Positions 57,745-58,918 of a DNA stretch of 58,918 nucleotides are shown in pieces (position 1 is the first letter of the stretch; every line of letters starts with the position of its first letter). Source of the stretch: Lingula anatina (taxonomy: Eukaryota > Brachiopoda > Lingulata > Lingulida > Lingulidae); contig NW_019773566.1 of assembly GCF_001039355.2 (NCBI RefSeq), positions 1-58,918 of the forward strand, read 5' to 3'. A model generated the notes under the pieces. It was not told the origin of the DNA, ran no database searches, and saw only the letters and a list, made by a program, of their open reading frames with translations. Made by a program: the position numbers and the translations under genes.

Positions 57745-58918
57745 ACACACACTGGACAAAAGAAGTGTCACCCCCTAACTCAGAGTAATAAAAGTAGGCA
57801 GATCTTGGGTACTTATAATACCTGGTCTACTTATAATGTGACTAATGAGTATAAAACCGCTGTACCATGGGATTGTATTGTTGGTCTTGTACATGTACAG
57901 CAAATGTTATTCCTGTCTTCCTCCAATATGGCAAGATACAGGCAATTATCTAACGGTTATAGGTGCAAGTTATTAACTTGAAGAGGCGGAATATAAGCAA
58001 TGTCAGTATATCGATACAATTGAAATGTTTAGTCAGAACCGTGCAGAGGGTCTGGTCTCGGTATAGAAACACTGGATCAAGAGACAAATTGCCTCTGATG
58101 GGTCGTCCAAGAAAAACTACTGGCCGTGAAGACCGATGACTGATTTTGCTGTCCAAGTTGTCAAAATTCGACACTGCTTGTCAGTTGACAACACAGTGGA
58201 AAAATTTCACACATAAGAATGTGTCTGTGAAAATTGCTAGGCGTCGGTTACATGCTCATAGAGTGTACAGCAGGGTAGCAAGACTGAAACCTCTTATATC
58301 GTTACAAAACAGGCAACGTACAGTGAACTAGGGTCAACAGGATCTGGAACTGGACAGTCTATGACAATTGGTCCTATATATTTTTTTCTGATGAGTGTCG
58401 CTTTGGTCTGACCTCTGATGACAGACGGGTACGATGCTGGCGAACTGCTGGTAAAGCATTTGAACCACATGTACTTAATTTTCGAATCCGGAGCAGCATA
58501 TTCATCATGGTGTGGGACTGCATCAGCATCCATGGCGTGGGCGAATTGATAGTGGTTGATGAAAACATGAATCACTAGAAACATATCGATGTTTTGGAGT
58601 CAGGCTTGTTACCATCTATTACTAACATGTTTGGTGACAGGAATTATCCATTTGTTTACCAGGATGACAATGTTCCTTGTCACAGGACCAGGGCAGTTGA
58701 TGATTGGTTTGACCAACAGGACATTTGCAGGGTGATGTGGCCTGCCCAGAGTCCGGATGCAAACATAATAGAAAATGTGTGGAATGATATGTCAAAACTT
58801 TGGACAAATGCCCGTCTAACCAGCAGAGAAACTCTGTTATATTCAGTGTTTCATGCTTGGGTCAGCATAAGCCCTGAACGCATCAGACAATTATATGAAT
58901 CCTTGCTTCGTATACTGG
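57745..58918 (+). pseudogene. Decayed Tc1/mariner transposase, truncated by the window end
   Basis: A Tc1-like element begins near cactggacaaaagaagtgtc and carries a broken transposase gene. Readable blocks in several frames include ARYRQLSNGYR (DNA-binding domain), KNVSVKIARRRLHAHRVYSR, SDECRFGLTSDDRRVRCWR (first catalytic Asp), YQDDNVPCHRTRAVDDWF (second Asp) and WPAQSPDANIIENVWNDM (catalytic Glu), giving a DD34E layout. Stops and frameshifts make it inactive. The right terminus lies outside the window. Confidence 0.85.

Noticed and set aside
1-58918. CRISPR array, operons or other prokaryotic features
   Set aside because: Tandem repeats here have no regular unique spacers, and all genes show spliceosomal introns or metazoan families.

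Overview
The window is eukaryotic nuclear DNA from an animal: AT-rich, with GT-AG introns, metazoan gene families and many transposon remnants. The gene set (one-to-one MARCHF6 and WDR88 orthologues, an intronless TRIM-NHL gene, CARD and myristoylated orphan genes) and an L1-like LINE fit an invertebrate, most likely a marine lophotrochozoan such as a mollusc or brachiopod. That placement is inference; no species can be named from the sequence alone.

Layout. 1-8 kb is AT-rich with a duplicated block (about 470-1310 and 6440-7410) and weak minus-strand exons of an unidentified gene (2415-4987). At 7972-8346 lies a convincing minus-strand terminal exon encoding a CARD, with a possible upstream coding stretch at 10880-11210. 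12.7-17.15 kb is a transposon and assembly-damage zone: a decayed minus-strand LINE ORF2, then two near-identical 5' ends of an L1-like LINE, each cut at ambiguous bases (232 N at 14516-14747; a single N at 17154).

17.5-34.9 kb is the minus-strand MARCHF6 (TEB4/Doa10) gene. I resolved 21 coding exons, 846 codons, all phases consistent, from the RING-CH finger onward. The last roughly 150 residues expected from the family are not found; they would lie where the transposon/gap zone begins. An intronless plus-strand TRIM-NHL gene (27000-28966, one frameshift) is nested in a MARCHF6 intron. Head-to-head with MARCHF6 across about 290 bp is WDR88 (plus, 35202-43574; 11 exons, 405 aa, seven WD repeats and a C-terminal zinc ribbon).

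45-58 kb holds a diverged segmental duplication (about 45.0-47.9 and 54.65-57.7 kb) flanking a complete seven-exon orphan gene (49214-53171, 396 aa). Its product begins MGC, has a 10-residue repeat and no family I can name with confidence. A decayed Tc1/mariner element runs off the right end.

The recurring theme is local tandem duplication at exon boundaries: MARCHF6 exons 14 and 20 and WDR88 exons 8 and 11 all have degenerate copies beside them, some with intact splice sites. MARCHF6 also carries a coding 30-bp minisatellite whose unit resembles the CTCF core motif. The two MITE-like inserts, the paralogous empty site and the L1 5' ends with a YY1-like motif are further points of interest.
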